Source of the DNA: Garcia nutans
Lineage: Eukaryota > Streptophyta > Magnoliopsida > Malpighiales > Euphorbiaceae
Direction of reading: 5' to 3'
NCBI GenBank assembly: GCA_947685225.1
Contig: CANTUV010000056.1
Span: 136,501 to 200,500 of the forward strand
Length of the DNA: 64,000 nucleotides
In this document: positions 11,051 through 22,600 of the stretch, piece by piece
Numbering within the stretch: the stretch's first letter is position 1
How the letters are laid out: each line of letters begins with the position of its first letter
Made by a program: the position numbers and the translations under genes
Notes under the pieces: model-generated
What the model saw: only the letters and a program-made list of their open reading frames with translations
What the model was told of the DNA's origin: nothing
Databases searched by the model: none

Positions 11051-11500
11051 CATTTGTTTTTAATGGAATTGGATTAGTAATATTTGTGTTTGGTGATTTT
11101 GTTGTGAAATGTGTATTTTTTATATTTGATAATAAAGTAAAGTGTTGATTTTACTCATTGCAAAAATAATAATACAAAAAATAAAATAAGTTTTACTATG
11201 GTTGTAAATTGTTACAAAATAAATAAAAATTGCGGCGATGTCCAAAGGAATCTAAAATAAAATTTAAATTAATTAGTGCGATGGTTAAATTTAATGATGG
11301 TTATGAAATCCTCTTTTGCAAGTTAATCCAGTGCTACCTTTATTAATGGCGGTTTTTCTAATCCTCGGTGAAGGTATTTTAGGGACAGTTGTTGCAAAAT
11401 CCTCAATTTTTTTTTAGTTTTTTATTTTTTTTTTATAGTGGTTGTACATGTTTTTTTTTGTTTTAAGACATGTTCAAATTATTATTACCATAGGTTCATA
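10550..11500. other. intergenic, AT-rich
   Basis: No supported gene. Contains a (TA)n microsatellite at about 11019-11047 and several poly-T runs. Nothing else is recognisable. Confidence 0.5.
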
Positions 11501-11508
11501 CATGGTAC

Positions 11509-11875
11509 AAGAATAATAAATAAACAACAAAGCCCATAAAAGAAGTTACCAAGTCTTCAGCTTCATTTTTCTCATTGATTCGGTTTAATATGGTACATCA
11601 TATATACATTAAAAAAGATTGGTTTTGAAGCGATTTAGAAGACATGAGAAATCTGCATGGCAGCTACCAGCTTAAGGTTTTCATCCAGCAACCAAAAATT
11701 TAACCCAGTATTGAAGCTTTCTTCCATACAAAAATTAGACCTAAGTTCAATCAAAATTATGCTACAGAAATGAATTGCTTTAATAGAAATCTTTTCACTT
11801 GTTAAGGCCATTGGCGATCATGCCTTGTTTCTCCTGCTCCAAATGATAGATCTTGTCATTCATACCTGCCTTTTT
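11509..11875 (-). pseudogene. third copy of the PPR gene 3' end
   Basis: Collinear with 16473-16850, that is the 3' flank plus the last 30 or so codons of the PPR gene (blocks GGTTTTGAAGC-ATTTAGAAGACAT, TTTTCATCCAGCAACCAAAA, CCAAATGATAGATCTTGTC). The region around the stop codon has a small deletion. Only the tail of the gene is present, so it is a scrap. Confidence 0.82.
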
Positions 11876-11879
11876 CCCA

Positions 11880-12470
11880 AGACACTATATTGTAATAGTT
11901 TACTACTTGCTTTTTCCCTCTACACTAGATTAGCTTTGTCTGTATGATTGTGTTGATCTCCATTTGATGAGAGAATAAGGTTCTTTACAATGCATCGTTT
12001 TGGGTTAGAAATATAAAGTGAAAGAAGGGGACAGCGAATTAGGAATTGAGAGAGATTAGATACATTTTTCTCGATCATATAGAGGGTTTTGCGCTGACGA
12101 CTAGTACCTGATGATTTGATGCACAAACTCTTTTCAAATCGTCATTTTCCTATCGACAATAATAATTTGAAGAAAAATTTTTCTTTGAGATGCATTGAAT
12201 CCGAAATTACTAATAGCTCTCTTCTTGAATCAATTCTCGATTCTCTTGAAGCCACCGAATAAATCAACCAGATCAACAACCTCAAAATCATGAACTTTAA
12301 GATACTGGCTTATTGTGTTGTAGCCGTCGAAAGTATGGTAAAATATATTTGGGGAAATATTTTTTGTCACTGTCATACTAAGTATTTGGAGACGGTCAAC
12401 AGAATTTAGAAAGAGAGAATCTAGAGATTAGGGATGGTTAATGAGAACAATTTGGTTACCTCTCTGTGCT
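11880..12470 (+). other. unassigned sequence left of the copia insertion
   Basis: Pre-insertion neighbour of 16014-16300. Short coding-like stretches are visible (CIESEITNSSLLESILDSLEAT at about 12190-12260), but stops follow at once. It appears to be the remains of an unidentified gene now split by the retrotransposon. Confidence 0.35.
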
Positions 12471-12475
12471 GAGAG

Positions 12476-12620
12476 TGACAAAGAATAAAGTTCTATTCTA
12501 GTTAGGATTTGTGTTGTACATTTCAACTCTAATTGTAACTCCTATTCCAACTCTAATTGTGACTCTGCTGTATAAATATATTTCTCTATAAATAATACAC
12601 ATAGCCTTCTATTGTTTTCA
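12476..12620 (+). repeat. copia 5' LTR (145 bp)
   Basis: Begins TGACAAAGAA and ends ATTGTTTTCA (TG...CA ends). About 95% identical to 15866-16008. A TATAAATATA promoter-like box lies near 12571. An internal doublet of AACTCTAATTGT occurs near 12526 and 12549. Confidence 0.95.
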
Positions 12621-12632
12621 TGGTATCAGAGC
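12621..12632 (+). promoter_or_regulatory. primer-binding site, initiator tRNA-Met
   Basis: TGGTATCAGAGC directly follows the 5' LTR. It is complementary to the 3' end of plant initiator tRNA-Met, the usual primer of plant copia elements. Confidence 0.93.
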
Positions 12633-12688
12633 TAGGTTTAACCACCGATTTTTTTTCTTTTTCTTTTCTTTGATTGGGGTCATTCATC

Positions 12689-13588
12689 ATGGGTTCTATC
12701 ACCAGTCCTATGCCAAATATTACTCATCAACTACCAATTAAATTGACGTTTAACAATTGTGTCCTATAGAAGATGCAATTTTTACCTATGGTCAAAAGTT
12801 GTGGCTTTGCATATCACCTTGACAAAACCATCGATCCACCATCAAAAATTGTCAATAGCAATTCTAACCCTGAGTTTCTAAAATGGGAACAACAAGATCA
12901 AATGGTATTGAGCTGGATCGTCGCATCCATCACTGAACCAGTTTTACAACAAATAATTGGAGTTGAGACTGCCGCTGATGCATGGGAACGGCCATCTCAG
13001 ACCTTTGCAGTGGGGTCTAAACCTCAAATTAGAGAATTGAAGACTCAGTTGTATTCTCTTCGAAAAGATAATGACACGATTACTGTTTTTATGCAAAAGG
13101 CAAAAGGCATCTCTGATCAACTAGTTGCGCTAGGACATCTCGTTTCAGAGGATGATCTTATTGATGTTGTTCTAGCAGGACTTGGATCAGCTTATCGCCC
13201 ATTTGTGCGAAGTCTATCCACTCTTCAAAATATTACATTTAATGATCTATTTGGTATGTTACTAACTGAGGAGCGTCAATTATCTGTAGGCAACATTGTT
13301 GATTTTGTTGGCATACAACCCACAACACAATTTGTTGCACGCCAGAACAACAGTTCTCGTGGTAGAGGATGTGGTCGCATTACCAGGGGATGTGGTCGTA
13401 TGATCTCTAACCCATCTTTTTCTAGGTGCAATCTCAACAACTCAAGTGTTGGGTCTTCCTTCATTAATTCGGATATGTCAACTACTGGGGATTTGTCTTC
13501 AGTTACTTGTTTCAATTGTAATGGTATGGGTCATCTTGCCAATGTCTGTCCTTCACCATGGGTTCAATGCTCTCAATGCCCAACATAA
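12689..13588 (+). pseudogene. copia gag, broken
   Basis: The nucleocapsid/capsid protein of the retroelement. The best start is the ATG at 12689, but an in-frame TAG at 12767 (expected Trp) breaks it, so the longest open part runs from 12773. It has a copia-type gag core (UBN2-like: WSWIVASITEPV-like region, IRELKTQLYSLRK at about 13026, LVALGHLVSEDDLI at about 13120) and a CCHC zinc knuckle C-F-N-C-N-G-M-G-H-L-A-N-V-C at about 13508. A frameshift after the knuckle separates it from pol, which continues in another frame from about 13600. Confidence 0.9.
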
Positions 13589-13599
13589 AAAAAACATAC

Positions 13600-15868
13600 A
13601 AACCACACTACGTGCTCAGCAGTGGTTAATGGACTCTGGTGCTACACATCATCTCACATCAGAACTTGGAAATATTAATCTCTATTCTGAATATCATGGT
13701 CCAGAGGAAGTAGTAGTTGGCAATGGTAATTCTCTTCCTATCTCAAACACGGGTACTTCTTCTTTTTTGATTAATTCGCATCATTTTCTTTTTCATTATA
13801 TTTTACATGTTCCTAATTCTACAAACAATTTGATTTCCATTAGTGCGTTCACTAACTCTAATAATGTCTCTGTTGAATTTTTGCTAATTATTTTTTAATT
13901 AAGGATTTGAAGACCAAGACAATTCTTTATAGAGGCCATAATGAAGGGGGTCTTTACAAGCTTTCCTTAGCGCCTTCACTTTATGCATCTCCTTCTACGC
14001 ATCACACCTCACTTTCCACTTGGCATTGCAGATTAGCTCATGTGGCACTTCCTATTGTCAAGAAAGCATTACATTCAAGCTCTATTTTATTTTTTAATAT
14101 AAATTTGTCTAGTCTATGTCATGATTGTTCAGTTAGTAAGAGTCACAAGTTACCTTTTTCTTTATCTTCTTTTCAAGCTTCACATTCATTGAAGCTTGTT
14201 TGTCCAAATCTTTGGGGTCCCTGTGAACCTTCTGCTGATGGCTTTCGTTATTACTTATTATTTTATGATCATTATTCAAAGTATTCTTAGATCTATTTTT
14301 TAAAATATAAATTAGAAGTTCTCTCTACCTTTATTCAATTTCGCAAGTTGGTTGAAAATTTTTTTGGTCGTACAATTAAAATGTTTCAATCTGACTGGGG
14401 CGGTGAGTTTCAAGTTTTAAAATCTTATTTGGAAAATAATGGTATTTCTCAGTGGGTTTCATGTCCTTATACTCCTGAGCAAAATGGTTGTGCTAAATGC
14501 AAGCATCGTCATATTGTTGAGACCGGGTTGTCATTATTATCTCATGCTTCTTTGCCTAAGAAATTTTGGACTTATGCCTTTGATACGGTGGTTTACATCA
14601 TAAATCGCTTGTCTATGGTACAATTACAATATCAATCACCTTTTGAGAGGCTATTTAAGCAGGCACCTGATTATAATTCTATTAAAATTTTTTGTTGCGC
14701 TTGCTATCCCTGGTTGTGCCCCTATGTTAAATCTAAGCTTAATTTTCTATCTACTTCTTGTATTTTTCTTGGCTATAGTAAATTGCATAAAGGTTATCGG
14801 TGCTTTGAATCTATTGCTAATAGAATTTTTGTCTCTTGCCATGTTATTTTTGATGAACAGAAATTTCCTGCTGCATGTGAGAAGTTGGTACCTGTGTTCA
14901 TTAATTCCTCTGACATGTCAGTTACTTTGTAATTGCCAGTATCCACCACCACTCCTTCATGCACATCGGCACCACCTCCCACCTCGATGTTACCGCCCTT
15001 ATCGCCATCACCAACGCCTCCTACACCTCCTCCTACCATCTCCTTACCTAGTATTCCTTCAATTCTTGACCATCAACAATATGATTCCATACCATCTGCT
15101 ATTGAGATTGGTACATTTGCAGTTAAGTCTTCAGTTACCCGACGCCATCATATGGTGACTAGGGCCCAAACAGGTCACCTTAAGCCATGAAAACTTCAGT
15201 CTTTTAGCATGAATGTTGGGCTTCAACAAGCTCCTACTTGTTATACTCAGGCAGCGAAATACTCTCATTGGCGTCAAGCTATGGATGAAGAATATCAAGC
15301 TTTAGTTGCTAATGATACTTGGGACTTAGTTCCCGCTAATGAAGCTCAAAATGTTGTTGGTTGCAGTTGGGTTTTTCGCACCAAGACTAAAGTCGATGGG
15401 TCTCTGAATCGATACAAGGCTCGCCTAGTTGCAAAAGGGTTTCATCAACGTCCTGGTATTGATTTCAATGAGACGTACAGTCCGGTGGTTAAACCCACCA
15501 TAATTCGACTATTACTATCATTCGTTGTACAATTTGATTGGACTGCTAAGCAACTTGATGTGTCCAATGCATTTTTGCATGGTAACTTGGATAAAGTTGT
15601 CTATATGCAGCAGCCACTAGGGTATATTAATCATCAGTATCCAGACTATGTATGTCCATTAAAGAAGGCAATCTATGGATTAAAACAAACTCCCCATATT
15701 TGGCATCAGAGTTTGACAAATGAGCTTAAGAGTGTTGGGTTTCTTTGCTCTAAAACTGACAGGGTCCTTTTTTGCTCTAAAACCAAGGCACAACTAAAGG
15801 GTCCTTTTTTGTTGCATCGTGACAAGTTGACTGTGTTGCCCAATCCAGTTCAACTTGTGGGAGGATGA
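13600..15868 (+). pseudogene. copia pol: protease, integrase, truncated RT
   Basis: Protease active site in WLMDSGATHHLT at about 13627. Integrase zinc finger HCRLAH...CHDCSVSKSHK at 14023-14150, integrase core DWGGEF and TPEQNGCAK at 14392-14500. RT starts at about 15230 with WVFRTKTKVDGSLNRYKARL and runs to KAIYGLKQTPHIWH at about 15665. A stop at about 14288, a frame break near 13900 and a stop at 14930 interrupt the frame. After about 15790 the frame jumps straight to what looks like the extreme C-terminus (PNPVQLVGG), so roughly 1.2 kb including YVDD and RNase H is deleted. Two identical 14-bp copies of AGGGTCCTTTTTTG (15761, 15798) sit at the junction. Confidence 0.9.
15857..15865 (+). 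promoter_or_regulatory. polypurine tract
   Basis: GTGGGAGGA directly upstream of the 3' LTR, the plus-strand primer position. Confidence 0.85.
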
Positions 15869-16008
15869 CAGAGAATAAAGTTCTATTCTAGTTAAGATTT
15901 GTGTTGTACATTCCAACTCTAATTGTAACTTCTATTCCAACTCTAATTGTGACTCTGTTGTATAAATATATTTCTCTGTAAATAATACACAGCCTTTTAT
16001 TGTTTTCA
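15866..16008 (+). repeat. copia 3' LTR (143 bp)
   Basis: Begins TGACAGAGAA and ends TTGTTTTCA. Pairs with 12476-12620 and is followed by the target duplication GAGAG. Confidence 0.95.
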
Positions 16009-16013
16009 GAGAG

Positions 16014-16300
16014 GATATTGAAGGCATGTTCCTCAATCCCAATATGTTAAAAGACATATTTATGTGGATGAGGCAATTGATAATGTGGGGCATCCGTTTC
16101 ATGAATTAGTTGCTAGGGTTGTGAAGGAGGCTAAAGAAACAGAAGCAGCACTACAGGCCGAGAAGGGAAGCAACAGGCTGGGAAAGAACAATTGAAAGAC
16201 TTTAGCAGAAAGGTTGCTAAGTAGCTTTTCTTCATGAATTGTTTTGGTTGTTTATACTCAACTTACTAATTTCTCTCCTATGTTAAAACTTTGCTATGTG
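16014..16300 (+). other. unassigned coding-like remnant right of copia
   Basis: After the insertion the plus strand reads in one frame IEGMFLNPNMLK, and in another VDEAIDNVGHPFHELVARVV then KEAKETEAALQAEKG to a stop near 16196. It looks like the 3' end of a host gene carrying at least one frameshift and interrupted by the copia element. I do not recognise the family. Positions 16205-16275 resemble 1-110. Confidence 0.35.
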
Positions 16301-16736
16301 TTAATATAATTTGACATAATTTACTTGATTGCCGCCAAATTCCTAGGTCCTAACATTTCCCTAACTGAAATTTAATTGATAATCTTTTGTGCTTTTTGTT
16401 ATAATCCATACAATGGATTCTTGGTAGAGATTCATTAGAGAAATTGAAAAGACATGTTGTAATACATTGATCATGTTCAAGAATAATAAATAAACAAAAA
16501 AGTAATTCCATAAAGTAAATTGTCCTCAGTTTCACTTTTCTCCTTGACCACTTCAATATTGTTCATTATATGTATGCATAAAAAAGATCGGTTTTGAAGC
16601 AATTTAGAAGACATAAGAAATATGCATGGCAGCCAGTGGTTTCCATCCAGCAACCAAAATTTAACCCACAATTCAAGCTTGCTTCCATACAAAAATCAAA
16701 GCTAAGTTCAATCAAAATTATGCTACAAGTTCCCAG

Positions 16737-18336
16737 TCAGAAATGAAATGCTCCAATGGAGATCAATTCACTTATAAGGCCATCAGCGATCATCCCCTGT
16801 TTCTCCAGCTCCAAATGATAGATTTTGTCATTCATACCTTCCTTCTTGTATGCCTCAATCATGATAGAGTAGGTTCTGGTATCTGGTTGGCATTCATTAT
16901 CTTTCATCCGCTTAAAAACTCTCTCCATCTCCATCAAATCCTCTGCCTTTGCGCATGCAGAAATAACTGCACTATAGAACGCGGTGTTCTCAGTTATTTC
17001 AAACTTGGCAGCCAACTTAACACTGCGAATCACCTTATGAAATATGCCTGCATTGACATAGCCATTGATAAGACAACAGAAAGTTTTGGTGTCTGCTTTC
17101 ATGCCCTCTGTTCTCATCTGATCAAATGTGTACTCCATGTGCTTGACATCTCCCACTTCAGCAAAAACTTCGATCGCATTATTGTAAGTTGAGGTTGTCC
17201 ATGGAAACTGAAGCTTACGCATGTACTCCATTACTGATGACATCTTATCATACATCCTTTTCTTTCCATAAGCACCAATCAAGATATTGAAAGTACGAGT
17301 TTCGGGTTCAATACTCAAATTGCGAAACTTCGCATACCATCTCGCCATAGTTTCAATCTGACCCTTGTTACCAAAAACACTGAGGATGATATTCATTGTC
17401 CAAACATCAGGTGTGCACTCTGTGCTCTGCAACATCCCATGTAGAACTTTCTCCATTTGGTCATACATCCCAGCCTTCCCATATCCGCTTAAAACTATAT
17501 TCTGTGTGACTGTATTTGGATTAATCAATCTTTCATCCATTTCTTGATATAAAGCCTGAACCACCTCAAATCTTGAAGCATCCACACAAACCTTAAGTAA
17601 GGTGCTATAAGTGAAAACATCAGGCTGGCAACGAGGGAGAGTCTTCATCTGGTGGAGAATAGAGAAAGCCTCATCAATGAGATTGTTACGGCAATAAGCT
17701 GCCAACAATGCAGTGTAAAGTTCAGCTGTAGGTTCCAATCCTTCTTCGACCATTTCATCGAATAGGTGGCGGGCACGGTGAGCTTGGCCACATCTCCCCA
17801 ACAGAACCAGGAGTTTAATGTAAGTTCCTTCTTTTGGCTGATGGAAAGGTTGTTCTTTTAGCATCTCAAACACCTACACATCCAAATGGGTCATCATAAA
17901 AATATCGAATTATCAATTTTTTTTTTTTTGAAGTAAATTAGAAGACAGAAAGTTAAAGAAAGAGAAGAAAAAGAGATGGGTGACCTCGAGTGCTTGAGCC
18001 CACTGTTTCTTGACGATAAGGTCAGACAAGGCTTCAGTGACAGTGTTGACGCAGTCCTTGGCTTTGCCCTTTTTGTTCAATTTCTTTTTGATATTCTTGA
18101 TTGGGACTCTCTTGGGGGCAGAATTTTCAGTAATTCCAGGGAATACACCTCGCTTCCAGTGCTTCTTCTTAGCTGGAGTAGTAGCAGAATATGCACATCG
18201 AAGGAGCAGTAGCAGAATATGCACATCGAACTAGAAAAACAATCTGTTTTTGTTGTTTAGTGTTAGTGGTGTTAGTGTTGTTATGAGGAAGAGAAGAAGG
18301 AAGCAGCAAAGATGAGAAGGAGAGAGACATTTCCAT
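16737..18336 (-). CDS. EMB2750: P-class PPR protein gene, frameshifted in the transit peptide
   Basis: Two exons: 17985-18336 (start ATG at 18336) and 16737-17873, joined by a phase-0 intron with GT/AG ends. Without the 28-bp tandem duplication at 18175-18230 the CDS would be 1461 nt (486 aa). With it the frame breaks after about 45 codons. The protein has a serine-rich N-terminus typical of an organelle targeting peptide, then KKKHWKRG, a helical region, and about nine 35-residue PPR units (for example EGTYIKLLVLLGRCG, DVFTYSTLLKVCVDASRF, TSTYNNAIEVFAEVGDV, DTKTFCCLINGYVNAG). The best match I remember is Arabidopsis At3g06430 (EMB2750/AtPPR2), a plastid RNA-binding PPR protein needed for embryo development. 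All repeats are open, so either the break is recent, or a downstream start or splicing bypasses it. The assignment is by recall. Confidence 0.82.
18175..18230 (-). repeat. 28-bp tandem duplication inside PPR exon 1
   Basis: Two adjacent copies (18203-18230 and 18175-18202), starting TTCGATGTGC on the coding strand and differing by one base. 28 is not a multiple of three, so it changes frame: the copy nearest the start leads to a stop at about 18169, and the second copy continues correctly into the rest of the protein. Confidence 0.92.
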
Positions 18337-18712
18337 TGCTCGGACACTGCTCTCTCGGTCTCCGATATTATTCACAACCTGTAAAATGTCATCTTCATCC
18401 TTGGCCTTCACTGGAGTTGACTATTTAGCCTGTAGCTGTAACTGTTACTACCATTGCTTAGTAGATTTTTGGAATTTCTAAAAAATAAATTTTATTTTAA
18501 GAAATATTCAATTTTTTTTTACATATCGCTTTTTAAATTCATTTTAAAAATATCCTTATTTTTTAAAATATTTACATTTTTTCTTTTAAAAATATGGTTT
18601 TTTAACTTTTAATTCTAAAAATATCATTTCTCATAGCCATCACAAATATAATATATGTATATGTATATGTATATACATACATATATATATATATTAAAAG
18701 ATAAAAATACTA

Positions 18713-19384
18713 GGCTAAATAATTATAAAGTTCATGTGATTTTACATATTACACTAGTCAATTTTTATATTTTTAATATCTAATTTTTACATCCTTCTAT
18801 TTTTAAAAATTAAATTGTCCTTCTGTTAATATTTTTATCCTAAAAATATTAGACAATTATTTTAATATTATAAAATAATTTTTTTTTCTTCTTTTATATA
18901 TTTTTTCTTTATTATTTATTAAGTCATACTTATTTTTAATTTTATTTATATTTCTAACGTATAATTTATTTTAATTTTATAAATATTATTAAAAAATAAT
19001 TTTAAATAATATGAATAATATTTTTTATTATTTTACAGAAAATCTATATATTATTTATTTTAATTTTATAGGTATTACCAAAAAAATAATTTTAAATAAT
19101 ATAAATAATATCTTTTATTTTTTTACAGACGATCTATATATAAAATAAAATTAAAAATAAAATAAATTTAATAAATAAAAAAGATAAATATATATAAACG
19201 AAGAGCAAATAAGATATTTTATAATATCAAAATAGTTGATTAATAATTTTAAGATGAAAATATTGACAAAAGCACTAAACAGTTGAATTTTTTAAAAATA
19301 TATAATGTAAAAATTAAATATTAAAAATATAGAAACTGACTAGTGTAATATGTAAAATTGCATAGACTTCATAATTATTTAGCT
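18713..19384. mobile_element. Mutator-like MITE (672 bp)
   Basis: Flanked by an exact 9-bp duplication AAAATACTA (18704-18712, 19385-19393), the length typical of Mutator-like elements. The terminal inverted repeats are about 190 bp long (GGCTAAATAATTATAAAG at the left, AGCTAAATAATTATGAAG at the right after complementing). The interior has an imperfect 103-bp tandem duplication (about 18955-19135). Extremely AT-rich and non-coding. Confidence 0.85.
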
Positions 19385-19656
19385 AAAATACTATGATTAT
19401 TTTACATTGTAACAAAGCTCAGTGATTCATTGAAAGAAGAAACTTATTAGCTTTAACTGAATTATTCAATACCTTGCAGTATAATTTTTTTTCCTATATT
19501 TACTAATTAATGAACTATTTTTTAATACATATACATTAGATTTCCCACTAAGTTCATACACATCATTAGAGCTTCTAACTTATTTTCTGGGTAAAAAAAA
19601 ATAGCCTCACCTATACTATTGCTGGGGAAATTAAATATACAGATTTCCTTGACTCC

Positions 19657-22600
19657 TCAACTTGAACCATACTTCAACAACTCCCACCTGAAGGGTTGGA
19701 ACACATAGAGAACTTCAGGAGAACTCTTGAAGAGCAAAGCCACACATACACACAGAGCAGCAATCGCCACCATTGACAGCATTGCTGGCCTGTACACCAA
19801 CGACGTTCTTGTTTGGCCAAAAGCTATCTTCTTTACACATAACTTGCAATGCTGCTCCATTGCATTAATCTCCATCTTCCCAATTTCCAAGCCAGTAACT
19901 TTCGATGATTGAAGCCCCTCTTTTGATTTCGTGCTGCAATCTACAAGTGTTTTGGGGATATCAAGAACCACATGCCCATTTTCTTGTTTCCTACTGATTT
20001 TCCGCTGGATTAGATGGATGTAAGAGTAATAGCCTCGCAGACATGCATAATCATTAGGTGTCAATCCTGTACCGTCACGAGCTGTCCTCCATGCTTTGAT
20101 TCCCACCTGGACAAGGCATACCAATATTAGCAGTGCAAAACAAGTGAAAAAAGGTGTATTGCAAAAGCATCAGGATGCACTAGGAGAAACACAGAAAAGT
20201 AGATACCAATCCAGGATCATCTGTTAAGGCATCCAACACATTCTCAGAGCCATCTCTACTAGCTGCAACATGAAGAGGAGTCAGGCCAGCTGGTCCAACA
20301 ACATCAGGCTTAAATATGAAGTTGTTATGGCCTCCATCAGCCTCTTGCTTTTGCTCCGCTCCTGATCTACTAAGCTGTTTATCTGGAACATATTTTAATA
20401 GCAATTCCACCATAGGTCGGCAATTTCTCCGCACAGCTCGATGGAGCAGACCCATATCTAACAATGCAACCTCAATCGATAAATGCTCTCCCTTCTCTAC
20501 TGTTCCATCAAAAATTATGGCCAGGAGTTTCTTCACAACAGCACACCAATCATGATCCATAGAGAATTCTATAAGCTGCTTGTACCGTTTAAAAGGAAAG
20601 AGATTTGAGTTGGGATCCAAGTGACCCAGCCTAAACTTCAAGTGACTTCTATGTAGAAGCCACCCCATTTCATGTATGAAGTCCAGTGCTTGATTCTTGG
20701 CTTCTATTCTCTCAGGATTTTTATGCATGTCATCAGCAGTCTCCATGACCTCAATTGCTTCCTCCAGCATACAGACCTCTGAACACACTTCTTGCTCTGC
20801 CACTATAAATGGAAAGAAGCTGCTGCTAAGACAATGGTCCTCAACCTGACAGGAAATAATAACTGAAATTCTCAAAAATATACAATAACACACATGCATG
20901 CATTAAAAAAAAGGAAGTCACAGCAACCTGCATTTCTTGTTTACTATTTTTTTAGATGCTTAGCTTCTTCTATGACTGTAGGTGGATAGTTATTTTCAGC
21001 AGTTGAAAATTAAGCTATGGGTATATTTAGAAAGCACAGGATATGTGAACAAATTTTCATATACGGTGATGACAGGAAATAATAACTGAAATTCTCAAAA
21101 ATATACAATAACACACATGCATGCATTAAAAAAAAGGAAGTCACAGCAACCTGCATTTCTTGTTTACTATTTTTTTAGATGCTTAGCTTCTTCTATGACT
21201 GTAGGTGGATAGTTATTTTCAGCAGTTGAAAATTAAGCTATGGGTATATTTAGAAAGCACAGGATATGTGAACAAATTTTCATATACGGTGATGAATGGA
21301 AAATGGGCAATAATCGCACATTTAAAGAGCAGGGGGTGGCGGCAATGGGGGACACATTGAAATTATGCTAGTTATAAACAAGAAACCTGCTCTTTCAAGA
21401 TGTACTAATGGAGGAGTTCAAGACAATTTAAACCATGGGTTCTAAGGCATAAACACCAGGGAAAACAACCCAAATGTCCCTTAAATGATCATCCACAAAC
21501 TAATTCTGTCCTCAAACCTTAACAAAGAAAACTCATAATTTACACCCTGATTGAGGTTTTAGCCTTTTACAGGCCACAAGATAGTAGGAACTGGTCCCTA
21601 GAGACACAATTCAGACTCAATGAATTACTCAAATGCACCGTCTATTGTGTAACACATGAATAACATCAAATGTTAAGTCAAGAGATTGAAAACTTTGATG
21701 AAGAACAGACCACATGGCTCGCCGAAGACACAATGACAGAAACATCAGAAAAAGAAGAGAAAAAGCGACAGCACCTCAATGAAGCCTTGTCCAGTTATGT
21801 TTGGTATAGAACAAGGAAAGCTCAAGCATTGAAGCTTGCTGTGCCCATCGATTGCATCCACACCATCCAACAGGTTGCAAGAAGTTTCCTGGACCAGATA
21901 TTTTCCTTCTATAGCAACAAGTAACCTGAAAGCAGAGGTAGATTACTTAATTGCATAGTAACATTAAAAAAACTTCTATCAAGAAACATAGTCTGTTCTC
22001 CCATTTTCATAGAGAGAACAGACTTTTAAAACAAAAAAAAAAAGAGAAATTGAATCCTCAATTTTCAGGCAATATATTCAAGTGCCAGAGAAAAATCAAA
22101 TCACCTGGTGGTAGGCCGGAAAATGTTGAAGCCCTTGACCGTAAACTGAGTTTGCTCTGACGAAGTCACTGCAACAGGTTTGAAGCTTAAGATCCTGCAA
22201 TTTTTATGGCTCTTTATAGGTAAGGGTGTGTCTAAAACAACTTGACCTGCAGCAAAGATACAGCCAATCAAAAAACTCCTCTTGCATTTCAAATGTCAGT
22301 GCAGAGTTCATGATTCTATGGTCAAGGTTTTTACTTTTGACTTAGCTACAAAAAGCCTCATATAGTTTGTTGTTGTTCTTATAGTACCATCAATAAGTAG
22401 CACAGATTTTCGTGGAAACAATGATTCAAGTGCTAAGTGCAAATTAATTTTTTTAGATTTTCATAGAGTTATCGACAAACCACAAGGACAAGAATTATGC
22501 ATATTATGAAAATTCTTCATGGGTTTTCTGTAATTAGCTATTCACTATTTTCTTTACCATCCCTCATCCCCACCTCCCAAGAGTATACCAAGCTACATTG

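Larger units (their letters stand above)
12476..16008 (+). mobile_element. Ty1/copia LTR retrotransposon with short LTRs, internally deleted
   Basis: Complete in outline: 5' LTR, primer-binding site, gag, protease, integrase, partial reverse transcriptase, purine tract, 3' LTR. It is flanked by the 5-bp target duplication GAGAG (12471-12475 and 16009-16013). The two LTRs differ by about 7 substitutions and one 2-bp indel over 143 bp, so the insertion is moderately old. The domain order protease-integrase-RT is diagnostic of copia, and LTRs near 145 bp are unusually short. The second half of RT (with the catalytic YVDD) and all of RNase H are gone, and there are further stops and frameshifts. 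Non-autonomous. Confidence 0.95.

Noticed and set aside
14643..15158. 171-codon frame, rich in Leu and His, in the copia element
   Set aside because: It overlaps the integrase and linker in another frame and has no family signature. It is a shadow of the pol frame.
16743..17192. 149-codon plus-strand frame
   Set aside because: Antisense to PPR exon 2, and its similarity to 7445-7633 comes from the duplicated PPR sequence.
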